This document shows, one piece after another, positions 23,534 through 36,466 of a stretch of DNA of 64,000 nucleotides. Under the pieces are notes generated by a model. That model saw nothing but the letters and a program-made list of their open reading frames with translations, was not told the origin of the DNA and searched no databases. The stretch is taken from assembly GCF_902686445.1 (NCBI RefSeq), contig NC_062220.1, positions 96,410,143 through 96,474,142 of the forward strand. Reading direction: 5' to 3'. Each line of letters begins with the position of its first letter. Within the stretch, counting starts at the first letter, position 1. This DNA is from Sciurus carolinensis. Lineage: Eukaryota; Chordata; Mammalia; Rodentia; Sciuridae. The translations under genes and the position numbers were made by a program.

Positions 23534-24853
23534 TTCCAGGAGTCTTTTTAATGAAAAACATGTCTTTCTTCACCCAGCAGTATAGCCCATGTAGTTGTTT
23601 TCCTTTTTATTATTGTTATGTATAGGACTCAAAGCCTTTGCTTATCTTCATCTCTTACTTTTACCTCCTAACCATGAAACTTCATTATTATCTTTACCTG
23701 CTTTCTATTAGGTAAGCATGGCAGTCAGTCCTTGCTCTATCCAAGCCAAGCTCTAGGAAACTACATTAACTGGTTAAGTAGATATTACTGACCAGGGATG
23801 CTTTGTCTGCTTTTTTTAATGTCTACAATGTGCCAAGTACATTGCATACATTCTGATTCTTCCAATATCTTGCAAAGGTAAATATTAGACCTTTTCAAGA
23901 GTAAAGGAAGCTTACTCTTAAGGCCACTCAGCTGGTTACTAATAGAGCTCATTAGCCTTACTCTGAAGTCTTAACTGCCTTCTGCTTCACCCCCTGCTTC
24001 TTTGAATGTATAATACCAAACTGCAGATCTCTATGATTTAAACTTTGTTTCATATTGTGGCATTTTAGAGATCATGTGATTTGACCCTTAGTTTGGAGGT
24101 GGAGCTGTGGAGGCCCAGAGAAATTCAGTGATTCCAGAACAAAACACAGTGTCCAAACTGATGCCAAAATTTAACCTTGCTGATTTTCAGCCCAGTGTTT
24201 TTTTTTTTTCCTTCTCCATTCCCTTCTTGACTATCACACAAGTGTTTCTGTATATATAAAAATATAGTATTTTAACATCTAGAATGTACTGTCCATAAAC
24301 TCATAAGAGGTAATTTTTAAAAGATGAAACAGTGCTTTTTCTTGAACTAAAATAATCCTTTGCTTTGTTTTTCTTCCCTTTTCTGAGCAATGAGTAGGTG
24401 TAACTCCCTGGATGAATCCTCGGTTTTTGTTAGAAGAGAATGATTTAAAAATGACTTTTTAAAACTTGTTATAATTTCAGAAATGCTTTAAAGGGAATTT
24501 AAAATTTGTTACTATTTTCCCAGCTTTAACCTTATGTTTAGAAGTGTGAGAATATGCCTAGAGTTTGGTGGCTCAGAGTTTCTGGTGGCAACTGGAGTTT
24601 CTTCTTATAATTAAGGAAGTCTTGGGTCAGCTCAGTGATGTAATTTCTCTTTTTTAGCAATATATTTTTAAAAAGTAGAAATCAGCTTGTAAAATATATG
24701 GGTGAGAAGTGGTTTACTGTGCTTCTAAATTTAAAAATAACATTTCTAAGGTTTACTTATTTTAATAATTATGATTGGAATATATGAGATAAATAGTAGC
24801 AGACTAACATTAATTTGCTTTCTGGATGACTTTTGACCAATCTTAATGGACAT

Positions 24854-24898
24854 TGTCTTTTTATTAAATGTCTTTTTATTAAATTGTCTTTTATTAAA
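24854..24898 (+). repeat. Three tandem copies of a ~15-bp AT-rich word
   Basis: TGTCTTTTTATTAAA at 24854-24868 and 24869-24883, and a copy one T shorter at 24885-24898, followed by ATTAAATAAATA sequence. A small minisatellite in the intron. Confidence 0.85.
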
Positions 24899-26229
24899 TA
24901 AATAAATATTATTTATTAAATGTTGGAAGATATTTAAATTTAGGTAAAAGAGAGCTTTTGCTCTTTAAGCTAAAATAGCAAACTGGATGTTTTGAGGGAG
25001 TATCTCTGTCCCTTAAGATTGTTCATGCAACTGATGTCCAAGTTCAAGTAATCCAGACTGTTGTGATTTGATCCCACATTTTAGTACTTTACATCCAAGT
25101 GAAGCCAGCACCCTAAACTGGACTCCTGGCCTCTACTTAGCTTTTTAACTTTAGTGCCATAATTTATGTTCTGCCTGTAATGCCCTTTGGATGGATAACT
25201 CCAGCTGGTCAAAGTTCTACATATACCTCTTAGTCCACTCAAAGGCCAGACTTACAAGAAAGAAAATATTTCCTGTGTTCCTCTAGTGGAAGTCTTTTAT
25301 TTTTACAGAACTTTTGGGAGTTTTTCTTTACAACATGGTTTACATTATCTGGTAATGTCCAATGCTAGACATGGATGTTCTGATCTTTGTTGACTTTAGC
25401 CTAAAGAATTGCAATGTTTGAAATTAATGCAGTGTTTTTTGCAGATCCTAGAACCTCTAATTTTATTTACCCATTTAGTACTCTTTGAGAGAAGCCCTGT
25501 TAGGCTTTTCTTGTTTTGATTCCAGAACCTCTTTCCTGTTTCAGTTAAGGGTCTGACTTCTACAGCTGACAAGAGGTCCCTTGAGAGGAACTCAGATCTT
25601 TGGGCTGTAAATGGTGAGGGCACATTGTTACAAAATAAATGAATAAAATCAGTGAACTCTGTGTTAATGGGATTGGGAAATAGTAACAGAGATTTCTAGT
25701 TGTCGGTATTGTGAATGAGAAGACAGTCTCTTAGAGAAATTAACTCAGTGGCCCTTAGCTACTTGCAGTGCTGGTCTAAGAAGCCTAGTCAGTACTCATG
25801 ACTCCTTGCAGCAGGAACTTGTCACAGGCCATCATTGAATCTGAAGTCCTGCGTCAGAACTCCTGGCAGGCTTTTAAATGATGTATCATCACAGCTAGGG
25901 CCTTTCTCATTGTTTTCCTTGTTTTGTTTGGAGTTGACCTGGATCTAGAGTTGCTTGTGAATCAAGATCAAAGCCTGAACACTCACCAAAGCCTAATTCT
26001 GAGCTATTTAAACCTGAAGGGTCTTCCTGGACAGGCATTGGGGTAGTATTAGGTTCAGTACTCTTTATTTTAAAACCCTTCTTTTTTTATTTCCTCTGTA
26101 GTTGGAGTTTTCCAAGAAATATCTTGGGACTAGTGTGAACATCCTCATTGTTTTGAATCTGGAACCTGAAGAATTTGGCCTACTCTCTTCTAAATTGTGG
26201 TAATCACAGGCTTCTATGTCCTGTATTTT

Positions 26230-26410
26230 CAGGATAATATATATTTTAAAAATATTTATTTATTTATTATATTAGAGCTTAATGGTTATACATAGTTGTT
26301 GGGTTCATTCTAAAAAGTTCCTAAGTGCATGGAAATTGAAGGACAATATACTTTTCAAATATTATGCATGATCGTCCACCATAGTGTATTCTTTTTTGCT
26401 TTTCATTTCA
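26230..26410 (-). repeat. Probable L1 3' UTR fragment, antisense
   Basis: 'ggttatacatagttgttggg' and 'ttcattctaa' followed by 'atagtgtattc' resemble the antisense L1 3' UTRs at 49366-49730 and 60610-60990. Confidence 0.4.
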
Positions 26411-26663
26411 GGAAAATATATTCCATAATTATTTTTAAATTAGCCAATTGCTTATTGAATTCATGATGTGAAACCATGTCATTTCAAGTACCCTTACCTA
26501 TTCATGTGGTATGTTAAGTTTATAAAAGTTAATACCAAGAGCTCTTGAGGTGCTAGAAGGATCATCAGGTGAGGTGGGTGCACCAACTAGGGGTTGCTTT
26601 AGTCATTACTGATAACGGTTACAGAGGGCTCCCTCCACCCCAAGGGATGTTCTAATGACTTTG

Positions 26664-26903
26664 AGTCAGGGTTTCTCATCCTCAGCACCAGTGACATTTC
26701 AGCTGGAAATTTCTCTTATTTTTGTTAGCTGTCTTGTGCATTGTAGAATGTTTAGGACCATCTCTGGCCTCCAGATGCTAGTGGCATCTCATCTAGTCAT
26801 AACAACTAAAAATGTTCTCATTATTGCCAAATGCTCTAGGGTTCTGGGGGTGGAGGGCACAGTCCTATATCCCTCCTCTTACCGTCCCATTAAGAACCAC
26901 TAT
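26664..26903 (-). mobile_element. MER5A-like hAT-Charlie fossil
   Basis: Ends are 'cagggtttctcatcctcagc' and 'cccattaagaaccacta', the inverted ends of MER5A, with 'ttgtgcattgtagaatgttt' in between. About 240 bases, slightly longer than the usual element of about 190 bases. A mammal-wide old non-autonomous DNA transposon. Confidence 0.85.
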
Positions 26904-26934
26904 TTTATATGAACTAATTCACTCCCCCAACAGT

Positions 26935-27065
26935 TTTCAAAGTTAGAGTGTTATTGTCCCCATGTTACAGATGAAGAAACTAAAACAGCAAGGTTAGGTA
27001 ACTTGACCAAAGTTATATAACTAGTCAGTGGCAGTACTGGGCTGTGAAACCAAGCTGTGTACTTG
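26935..27065 (+). repeat. MIR SINE
   Basis: 'attgtccccatgttacagat', 'gaagaaactaaaacagcaag' and 'gtaacttgaccaaagttata' follow the MIR core order. Confidence 0.85.
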
Positions 27066-27859
27066 ATGAATACTTACTCAGCACAGCCCACTCCAGATGA
27101 CTACTAAATATTAGGGATCCCTGGTAAGGCAGAAGGAAAAGTAAATACTGACAGGGATCAGGCAAGGCTGGCAGTAAATGAGTTGTCTGGGTAGCAAAGT
27201 GGTAAACAGAGTATTGCCAAAATCGCCTATTTTTCAAGAGAACCTAGAAATCTGGATTTTATTTATACAAAAAACTCATTTTCATGGTGACAATTTAGTG
27301 TTTAAAAAACATTGTGCAAGCCAGCAGACACACCCTGTCACCTGTATATGGGCAAGATTTGGCCACACCATCATTTTGAAGTCTTTTGTATAGATTTTGC
27401 AGCACTTCGACTGTCCAGGATGTGTGTATTCATTGGATGGGGGAAATAAGGTCCATTCTGTATGGAGAGCACAAGGTGGGTACAAGGATGGAAGGGTAGG
27501 TCTTCTAGACTAGCAGGGGTTGTCTTATGTTCGTTTAAGCCTAAAAAAAAGCATGACAATTAAAGCTGGTCATTCAGCACACTTTGAAATTTTAATGTTT
27601 GCAGCTTAATTTAAAAGTTATGGACTTTTCACAGCTTTGGAAAGAACTGTTCATAACTTTTATTTTCATGACCTCCACTTTGCTAAGGATTGACATAAAT
27701 ATCTCAGGGTACACTGAGAAAACATGCATTATTGAATTGAATGACTGCATCCTTGAGAAATGAAATACAGTCGTACCTCATGTACCTCATTTTCATGACA
27801 GCCCATAAACATGGAATCCACGTTTAACACTGACTGACAAGGCTCTCTGCCAACTTTTT

Positions 27860-28800
27860 AGAAGCCATAAACTTTCTGACCTTGGTGTTTTCCTTGTCCT
27901 CATGACCTTGACATCCACAGTCAAGAGCACAGTCCCATGCTCGCTTTTCATATACCTCCATGATCTGTCCATTCACTTCTGTTTTAGCCTTCCAGTTACA
28001 TCTTTTCTGTTTCTCTCACCTGGAGTCTCCTTTCAGGCTCAGGGTAAATGTTATGGTTTAGATATTAAGTGTCCCCCAAGCTTAAGTATGAGAAAATACA
28101 AGAAAGTTTAGAGGTAAAATGGTTGAGTTTTGAGAACCTCAACATTAATCCCCTTATAGGGATTAACTGGGTGGTAACTGCAGGTAGATACGTGTGGCTG
28201 GAGGAGTTGGGTTGATGGGGCCATGCCCTTGGGGTTTATATTTTGTCCCTGTGAGTGGAGCACACTCTTTCTGCTTCCTGGTGGCCTTGTCTGAGTCATT
28301 TTCCTCTGCCACACTCTTCTACCTTTTTGTTCTCACTCCTCCAGCCCAGAGCAATGGAGTCAACCATGTATGAATTGAGACCACTGAAACAGTGAACCCC
28401 CACATAAAATTTTCCTTCTCTAAAATTGTTTTTGTCAGGTCTTTTGGTCACAGCCATGAAAAAACTGACTAAAATAGTAACTTACTATTCACTGACATGC
28501 TTCTTGATCTTCCCTCTGTTTTTGGTTTGCTGTAGTCTGCCTCTTCCTTGGAATATAACACCTTTTCATTTCTTCCAAAGTCATATATTTTCCCTAAGGT
28601 CAACTTTCATGAAACCTTTTCTGGTCACAAAAGATGATATTCAGTCTTCTTTACATTATAATTATCTTAGACTATTTTCTACTTATTTATATAGCTGTGT
28701 TACTTCTTTAGGAAAGGATATTTGAGGATAGGGACTGGGTCTTTTCCATCTTACTTTTCCACAGGGTGACTAACATATGTTTTAGATGTGGTAGATAATA
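27860..28800 (+). repeat. L2 fragments interrupted by an LTR
   Basis: Pyrimidine-rich, Pro/Ser-like L2 3' sequence at 27860-28048 and 28500-28800. The right part contains 'gaggatagggactgggtctt', the equivalent of the L2 'gagggcagggaccgtgtc' block. The two parts flank the LTR at 28049-28476. Confidence 0.6.
28049..28476 (+). mobile_element. MaLR-like solo LTR
   Basis: Begins TGTTATGGTTTAGATATTAA and ends 'aaaactgactaaaata', the family signature seen in antisense at 9079-9516 and 38049-38500. Flanked by gtaaa (28044-28048) and gtaac (28477-28481), a near-perfect 5-bp duplication typical of ERVL-class LTRs. 428 bases. Confidence 0.8.
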
Positions 28801-30829
28801 TGTCTGTCTCTTTCAGGCAGGTATTTTCCCACTCATGTAATGATTTATTACATTTTTTTCATATTTATATTATATTTGTATCAGTTTTAGTGTTATTAAA
28901 GTTATTTCACAAAATAGTTCAAACATATTGGAAAGAGGGATGAGTAATTTAGATAATTTTGGAAGATTTTAATTTCCCCAAATGATTAGATAATTTTGTG
29001 GCATTTTAAATTAATTTCATCAAGTTTAGTAATTGGATTGTCTTGATTTATTTAATATAATATGTTGAAACGTCAGTAATCATGTCTAGTTTTAGATAGC
29101 AAGTATCCAGGCTCTGTACTTTTATACAGCGATATTTGTAACTCATGACTTTAACAAACAAATCAAATGCCTAACACAGCCAAGTATTTCTTCGTGTGCT
29201 AAGGATATAGAAGCATTCTCTAGGAACTTGTAGTGTAGTCCTGAGAAAAAGACGTGTGAAAAATATTTTGCAAAAATAGAAATAAAAGAAGTTGCTTGCA
29301 GTGATATTTGTCTCAGTAGTAATATGACTAAGCGGCACATTCTCAAAGAGAGAGCTTAAAGTATTTACACAATCGTATTTATATGTGCAAGAAGGAGCAC
29401 TAGGGCTCCTTTGAATCCTTACCTGCTGAGGGCTGACAGAATTTATGAGTTCAAATTGGCAAAGATAATGGTAATTGCATGCTACCCTTCAGATATTTTA
29501 TAATAGGCTTATTATGAGTTTTAGGAAAGCTAAACGTAGATTTTGTTCTGTGGGAACAAGAAAAAGTTCTGGATAATGATGGGCAGTTGGCAAAAAGAAA
29601 ATCAGCCATTTTTTTTGTAGAAGTGACCTGATTTGTCTCCTAAAGGGAAATGGAGTTATAAATAGCTTCTGTGACTTGGAAGATTAAGTCCAAGGAATTT
29701 CCAGGTGAGTGTGGAGGAAATATTTGAGTGTAGGAGTTAGAACTGACACAATAAAGGGAAGCAACCACAAAATCACTCTGAGTACCAGAGAGATTGGCAA
29801 GGAGGGGAATCAGATTGGAGTGAGAGAGTAGAAATGGAGGAAGGTAGCATTGGAAACCGTGTTATTCTACTTCCTCTGTGCAAACTGGCAACTGCTTCTG
29901 AAAAAGGTGAGACACAAATCAAAGAACATTTTTATTTCTCAGAGCTCATCTTGAAAGAATTTCATGGAACCAGTGATGAGGTGCAGCTGTAACATGCCAC
30001 TCCTTTGACTTGCTGGTGCTAAGGAGATAATTGGTTACCAACTTGTTGATTGATCCCTGTGGGGTTGATGAGCCTTATGTACTACCCAACATGACTTTGG
30101 CTACTCTGTGGCATTTGCCATTTTGCCAACTTGTTTGTAGAAGAACAAATACATATTGACAGATGTCTTTGTCCTATCTGGCGGCTTCTTCTTTCCTAGG
30201 CTACACAGTACCCCCACTGTGGCATACTTATTGTCTAGAAGATACGCTTAATTTCTTTCCCTCTTTATGATCATTTTCTTGTATTACTTATATATCTTCC
30301 TTTTGACTAGATGTGGTATAATATTTTGTTGGTATTCAAATTTTGTAGTTTACTAAAATGGGAACATTTAGTGGGCTTATATAGGGCCATCCCATAATTA
30401 TTTTCTGTTTTACAGATAAAAATATACTTCAATAGTTACTGATTTTTTCTCTTATATCATGAAGTGATAATCTCGTTATTAGTATATCTTTTGGCTTTAA
30501 ATTCCATGTACACACTGTTGACTCAGAAATATATATCTCTAGTCAAGACCTGCCCCTGAACTTTGGATTCATATCTGTTTATTTCATCCATTTGAATATC
30601 ACATACTTCATATAAACAGAATGGATATTCTCTCCAAAAATTGCCCCTCCTCCACCCGTTTCAGTAAATAGCAATTCCTTTCTCTTATTTTTAGTTCTCA
30701 TTTTTTTCTATGCCTCATGACCAATCTATCACCAAATGCTTTGAGCTCTCTTTTAGAACCAATGAATTGGTTATTCCACTATCATCACCCTATTCTACTG
30801 GCAGGGTGTCATCACTCTCCTGAATTATT

Positions 30830-31380
30830 TAAGTAGTCTGCTGACTACTCTTCCCACTTCCATTCATCTCTCAGCAGAGCAGCCAGAGAGCCTCTTGCAA
30901 CTTAAGCTTGTCATGTTTCTCTTCTACTGAAAACCATCTCATTCAGAGTAGAAGCCTTTATAGTGTTTTATACAGTCCCACAGGCCCAGCCCCTTGTTAA
31001 CTTCTCTGTCTTCATCTCCTGTTGCCCTTCCATCCTCACATGATTCAGCCATGCTGTCCTACTGGCCAGTTCCACCCTTTGTCACAAGACCCTTTGTCCT
31101 GTCTTCCCTCTACCTGCAGTGCTCTTCCTCCTGATGTTTCCTTGATTTTTTTTTTCCCCCTAATCTCCTAGTTTTCGCTCAGATGTCACCTTCTCAATGA
31201 GATTAAATTGAGTACCCAGTTTATAGTTACTGTGTTCCCAGTATTTCTTTGTTTATCAACATCTCTGATTTCTAAAAGGTAATCTTTGCGAGGATAGTAG
31301 ATTATTTTGGTTTGGTTAATTACCACATTCCCAAAGCTCAGAGAATGACCAGCAACAATATTGGTGCACAGATATACTTA
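30830..31380 (+). repeat. L2 fragment
   Basis: 'agcagccagagagcctcttg', 'cctacctgcagtgctcttcc'-like sequence and 'tcagatgtcaccttctcaat' follow L2 3' order, ending near 'agcaacaatattggtgcaca'. Confidence 0.65.
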
Positions 31381-32690
31381 CAGAGTACATGAAGTAGATG
31401 TGGTATGTTCTTGGCAGCCTTTGACTTTTCAGACATTATCAGTTACAATTCTTACATCTTGTAGTACACATTCAGATTCAGCTTCTCAATATAGAGTTGA
31501 TGTTTGTCTCATAAATTATGAAAGTACTGATTAACATTTACCCAGCCATCTTTAAATCTTAATATTTCTTCCTGCATTACATGTCAAATAAATGTTCAGT
31601 AATATGTTTAATATTGCTATAGGAAGTTGATCACTTAGAAGTCAGTTCACTATAAGAACAGGTTTGGGTTTGGAAGATAAATTAGAGTCTGCCAGGGGAG
31701 TGACTTAGAAGCACCATAACTTTTGTTTTTTTTTATCCTTAATTTTCCTAAGTCGTCATTAATTTCTAAATCAATCTGTCATAAAGCAGATTGTCAAAAG
31801 GTTAAATTCTGTTCATGTACACATGGTTACTTTCATCTGCTGATGTTACAGAAGTTTTGAATGAGAAAACTACAGAAAATGACAGAATTTTCATGGGCAG
31901 CCTTTATTGTGTGTCTGTGTGATTGGAGCAGGGATGAGGGCAGAACACAAAGCAGCAAAGAGTGAGCACATTTATCAGGATAAAATAAAAGCATTAATTG
32001 TATCCTAAAGGAATGTAAAGTGCTGCTGGAAAATATGAGGCCTAGATTGCAAACATTAAGAAGAAATCCAGGGAAACAATACATAGAGATAGACTAAATT
32101 CTTAAAGAAAAGCAAGGGAGGACCAGAAGAAAGTATAGATGAAATGTAGCTCCAAGTGTTCAAAGTCAACTACATGCAACAAGTAACACATGTTATACCT
32201 GAGCTTCGTAGGTGATGCTTGTAAAAAATCTGCCTGGGGAGAGTCTGGATTTTAATGTAGGGAACACATTAGGAGAAATATGGCTTTTAAATACTCATAG
32301 TTAAGTGACAATTTATGTACATTTTCACTAAAGACCTTAGCAAACTGTAGACCCCAAATCATTGTGTGGCATGACTCCACTCTTTCCTTCTAAGTCTGTT
32401 AACAGGAATTAAGATTATTAGGTATTTAAGTGACACTGGCTCAAAATTGAAACAGAATATCTCCTATCTGCTGTCATAAGCACTTTAAAAGTCAACTGTT
32501 CTCCATTTATGTTGGTAATTTTATAGTTGTAGTAAGGGCTAAATGATTTGAATGACCAGAAATATTTTATTGCTCTTCCTTTTAGTTTATCAGTGCATTA
32601 AAAATTGTCATGTGCATAAGAATGTTTTTACAAAGATATGTGTACGGAATTCACATACATTCTCTTTATAGAACAACTTAAGAGATTTTT

Positions 32691-32784
32691 TTTTTTTTTT
32701 TTTTTTTTTGGTGCTGAGGACTGAACCCAGGGCCTTGTGCATGTGAGGCAAGCACTTTACCAACTGAGCTATATCCCCAGCCTG
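32691..32784 (-). mobile_element. ID SINE, antisense, with ~14-bp TSD
   Basis: A T run, then 'ggtgctgaggactgaaccca' and 'gctatatccccagcc', the reverse complement of an ID element. ACTTAAGAGATTTT occurs on both sides (from 32677 and from 32785). Young insertion in intron 1. Confidence 0.9.
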
Positions 32785-33879
32785 ACTTAAGAGATTTTTA
32801 AGGATGATTCCAGTTTCTCACTGTATTCCTAAAGTTAGCACACACTTACAACAAAGTTAATGATTTTTTTTTGCAGCAAAAATTCATATTTACTTTCTTC
32901 GCTGTATAGACATACGTTACGTGTATATGTATACTACAAATATTGTGTTCAATTATATTTTATCATGTGTGTATGTACATATACACACACACTACTTATA
33001 AATAAAACAACTCCATCCCAAAACATCTTTATGTTCTCGTGTTTTTATGAATTAATCAGAAGTAAGTCACATACGTCATGACATTTACCACTCAGTTATG
33101 CTTCAGCATGTGTCTCTTAAGAATAAGGGCATTCTTCAGATAACTAGTACAAAACTATAATCAATTCCTCTACTGTCTTTTGTAGTCTTTTGGTTTTAAT
33201 TTAAGATGCATTTGATGTTTGTCTCTTTATGCCCTCTTAGGTTGACGAGTATTCACATCACAACCTTTTTTTAAAAATTTTCACTGTGTTGAATTCTCCG
33301 GAGTTCGTATAGTTGCATTTTTGAATGTCCTGTATACCATGTTTGTGTGATTGTTTCTTAAACTAAATTCAAGTTAAACATTTCTGGCTGGGATATATCA
33401 TAATTGATGTTATGTATTTATTACAACACAATTAAAGACATAGCATGCCATCTTTTACATTGGTGATTCTGTTCAATTACTTGGTTCAGGTGTTGTCTGC
33501 CACATCTCTCCACTATAAAGGTATATTATTCCCAATGAAGTTAAATAATTCAAGAAGTAATATTTTGAGACTATGAATATCATATTCCCCAACAATTTTT
33601 AAATAATTATATGTTGATGATGTTTGCCTGAATTGGTCACTACACTGGAAACCACAAATTCTTTTTCTAATTTTATTTCTTTCTACATTTTTTTTACCTG
33701 AATTTCTCCTCTAAAGGAGAACTCTTCCCACCCCTCTCAATTTTTACAATGTGACCACACTGTCTTGAGGTATTTTTATTTTCCAACATAAATTCTAACA
33801 TTGCTGTTCTTATTTATTTTTATATTCAATTTGTCCCAGACAAGCCATTGGGAGCTCCTTCAAGACAACTACACATACA

Positions 33880-34600
33880 AAAAGTTTTTTTAAATAGTTA
33901 TGGCTTTTTGTGTCTTTAGGAAATCTATACCTACAGAAGTTGTTAAAGTAGTCTCTGGTATATTCTTCTAAAAGCTTTTTATTTTTAATTTTTATGTTTA
34001 GATCAATGATCTATCTTAAATAATTTTTATATGGTATAAGTTAGGGTTTATTTAGTTTTCCAGTTTTGATATGGTTGTTCTAGTACCCATTTCTGAAAAC
34101 AAAGTTATCTTTACCATTTTGATTGTTTTTAACTTTTTATCTAAAGTCAGATGGCCATATAGATGTTGTTTGTTTTCTGGGCTCCATTAATGTCCTATTG
34201 ATCATTTGTTGATCCTTAAGCTAGTATCACAGTGTTTTGATTACTTAAATTTTATAAAAAAAAGTTAGGTAGAGTAAATCCAATTTTGTTATACTTTTTC
34301 AAGACTGCTTTGGATATGCTCATCTCTTTGCATTTCTACATACATTTTAGACTTTTCAATTTCTATAAAAAAGTTTGGTGAGATTATGATTGTAATTGAG
34401 TTGAACCTCTTGATCAGTTTGGGGAGAGCTGGTATCTTAATAGTATGAAGTCTTCTATTCCATGAACATAGTATTACTATCTCAACACTTACTCCATCTT
34501 CAGTTTCAGCAATAACTTTCACTGTTGAAATTTTGCATATTTTTTATTAAATTTCTTCCTGAAGTTTTGGTTTTAATGCTGTTTGAAAAACCCTCCAATG
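33880..34600 (-). repeat. Old L1 ORF2 fragment, antisense
   Basis: Antisense ORF2 words such as 'tttgttgatccttaagctag', 'caagactgctttggatatgc' and 'agtatgaagtcttctattcc'. Confidence 0.7.
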
Positions 34601-35634
34601 TCCCCTTTCTCTCACTTAGTTTCTTTCCACTACCATCCCCCAGAATGATGGATCTGGGAAAACAGTAAGTTATAATATCTGAAGCAAAATATATTTTTAA
34701 GATAAAGCAAAAGATCTATTGATGCATGATGGTGTATGTCATTATGGAGACATGGTGCACTGTTCTCTGATGGGGCAAAGAGGTATAGAAAAGAGGAAGC
34801 AAAAGCAAATCTTCACTGAGAGAGTGGCCTTTGAGTTAAGTTTTGTCACTTGAGTCAGAGCCATAGAGATAAGGAGAGTAGCACTCCAGGTGGAGAGGCG
34901 AGTACAGGCATGAGCCAATGGCTTATGAGCATGTGATGCTTCAGGGAACTGCTGGTTTTTCACATGGTGTAGTGTTTCTGGAGATGTAGGCAGAAGTACA
35001 TCATGTATTGGGTAAGGAGAGGTTAAGGGATTTGAGCTGTACTTAAAACCACTTAAAAAAGGATCTCATAAATTTAATTTCTTTCCCTGAAAAAGTTATT
35101 AGTGTTGGCTCAGTGTTGCCTTTTCTTTTTAATTGAACTAATACCCTATTAGTAGGAAAATGTCCTAGTACAATTCAGATTTCTTACTTCTACTGATAAA
35201 TGAAAAAATATATCCATTATTTCTACACATCCTCCAAAGATTGGGTACATCCCTCTCTCCTGTTTGCCTCTTATTCCTGAGTCCAACTGTCAGTTGTCAG
35301 TTTCTTTTAGTTTGCATTGTTGTTGATTTTACATAGTGATGTAATTTTCTTTACAAACCTGGAGACTGAGAAATTTGGAGTGCCACATGTTAAGAATAGT
35401 GGAAAACAGATACATATGTGAAACAAAGAGTTGTCTCACAAGTTCAAAAATAATCAAAACATACATAATTCCTAAATTCAAATGAATTATAAGTTGTGTT
35501 CATACATGCCTTTGGAATGCAGTGAATAGCTAAACAAATATCTGGCTCTGATTAGGTTAAGTTTTATTTATATGAGTTTCAAGTTATGTGATGTTTTACC
35601 AATACACTCTAATATGTTGGTCATACCTGTGGGA

Positions 35635-35715
35635 GCTTTTGTGAGGTTTAAATAACATAATATATCTTAAGTACTCAGCACTGTGGCAGACACAGTGAGT
35701 CTCAGTGTGAAGAAG
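35635..35715 (+). repeat. Possible MIR 3' part
   Basis: 'gtgaggtttaaataacataa' and 'actcagcactgtggcagaca' match the tail region of MIR loosely. Confidence 0.4.
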
Positions 35716-36355
35716 CTATTCTCTTGTTATAATGTTAATTTATGGTATACAATGCTATATTAACAATATTGCATTAGTGTGTTGAGTTAGTTTATACTAT
35801 TTTTTTGTTGTGATATATGTTGTGATCTTTTGTTCTTTGTGTTGTTCTGTGATTCTTGGTCAGATAATGCCAATGTTATGTATGCTAACTTTATTTAATG
35901 ATAAGATAACTTTCCTTTTAAATGTTCTGTATCTGTATATAGGGTTTTATTTATCTCTTATTTTCAAATTTTGAAATACATGTAAAACAGTCTGACATGG
36001 TCCCTTTGCCCATGATTCTTTGTCAGCTTTCTCAATTTTTATTTCTTGTATGGTACATTTCTTTTGAGGCCATGTAGTTCTTTTTAAGATAATTTATTAT
36101 CTGCTGAGTATTGACTTCCCTTATGATTTTCAAATATAATTGGTGTGTGTGCACTTTGAAAATAACCTGTCATATAGAGCACTTACATTTTTATTAACAT
36201 CTTCCTCCCCAAGTTAGGTTAATATTTGCCCTTTTAAAAGACTAATTCTTGGGCTTATTTATATATTTTAAATTTCTTCATGAAAATGTTCATCTCTGTA
36301 CAGAAGTAGAGAGTTCAATGTAATGAATCACACTCACTCACTCCTTAGTGTACAA

Positions 36356-36357
<2 letters not shown>

Positions 36358-36387
<30 letters not shown>

Positions 36388-36466
36388 GCGGTGCAGGGAA
36401 TTGAACCCCGGGGCCTTGTGCTCGCAAGGCAAGCACTCTACCAACCGAACTATATCCCCAGCCCCC
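36358..36466 (-). mobile_element. Young ID SINE, antisense, with perfect 10-bp TSD
   Basis: A 28-base T run (the A tail), then the reverse complement of an ID head. On the minus strand the A-box region reads 'tagttcggttgg' and the B box 'ggttcaattcc'. GTGTACAACA flanks both sides (36348-36357 and 36467-36476). Long tail, good B box and exact TSD point to a recent insertion. The GWGYSSVGRVLA-like open frame is just the translated SINE. Confidence 0.93.

Noticed and set aside
36358..36466. tRNA gene
   Set aside because: Has A and B boxes but also an A tail and target-site duplication, so it is an ID SINE. The same applies to 11348-11430 and 32691-32784.
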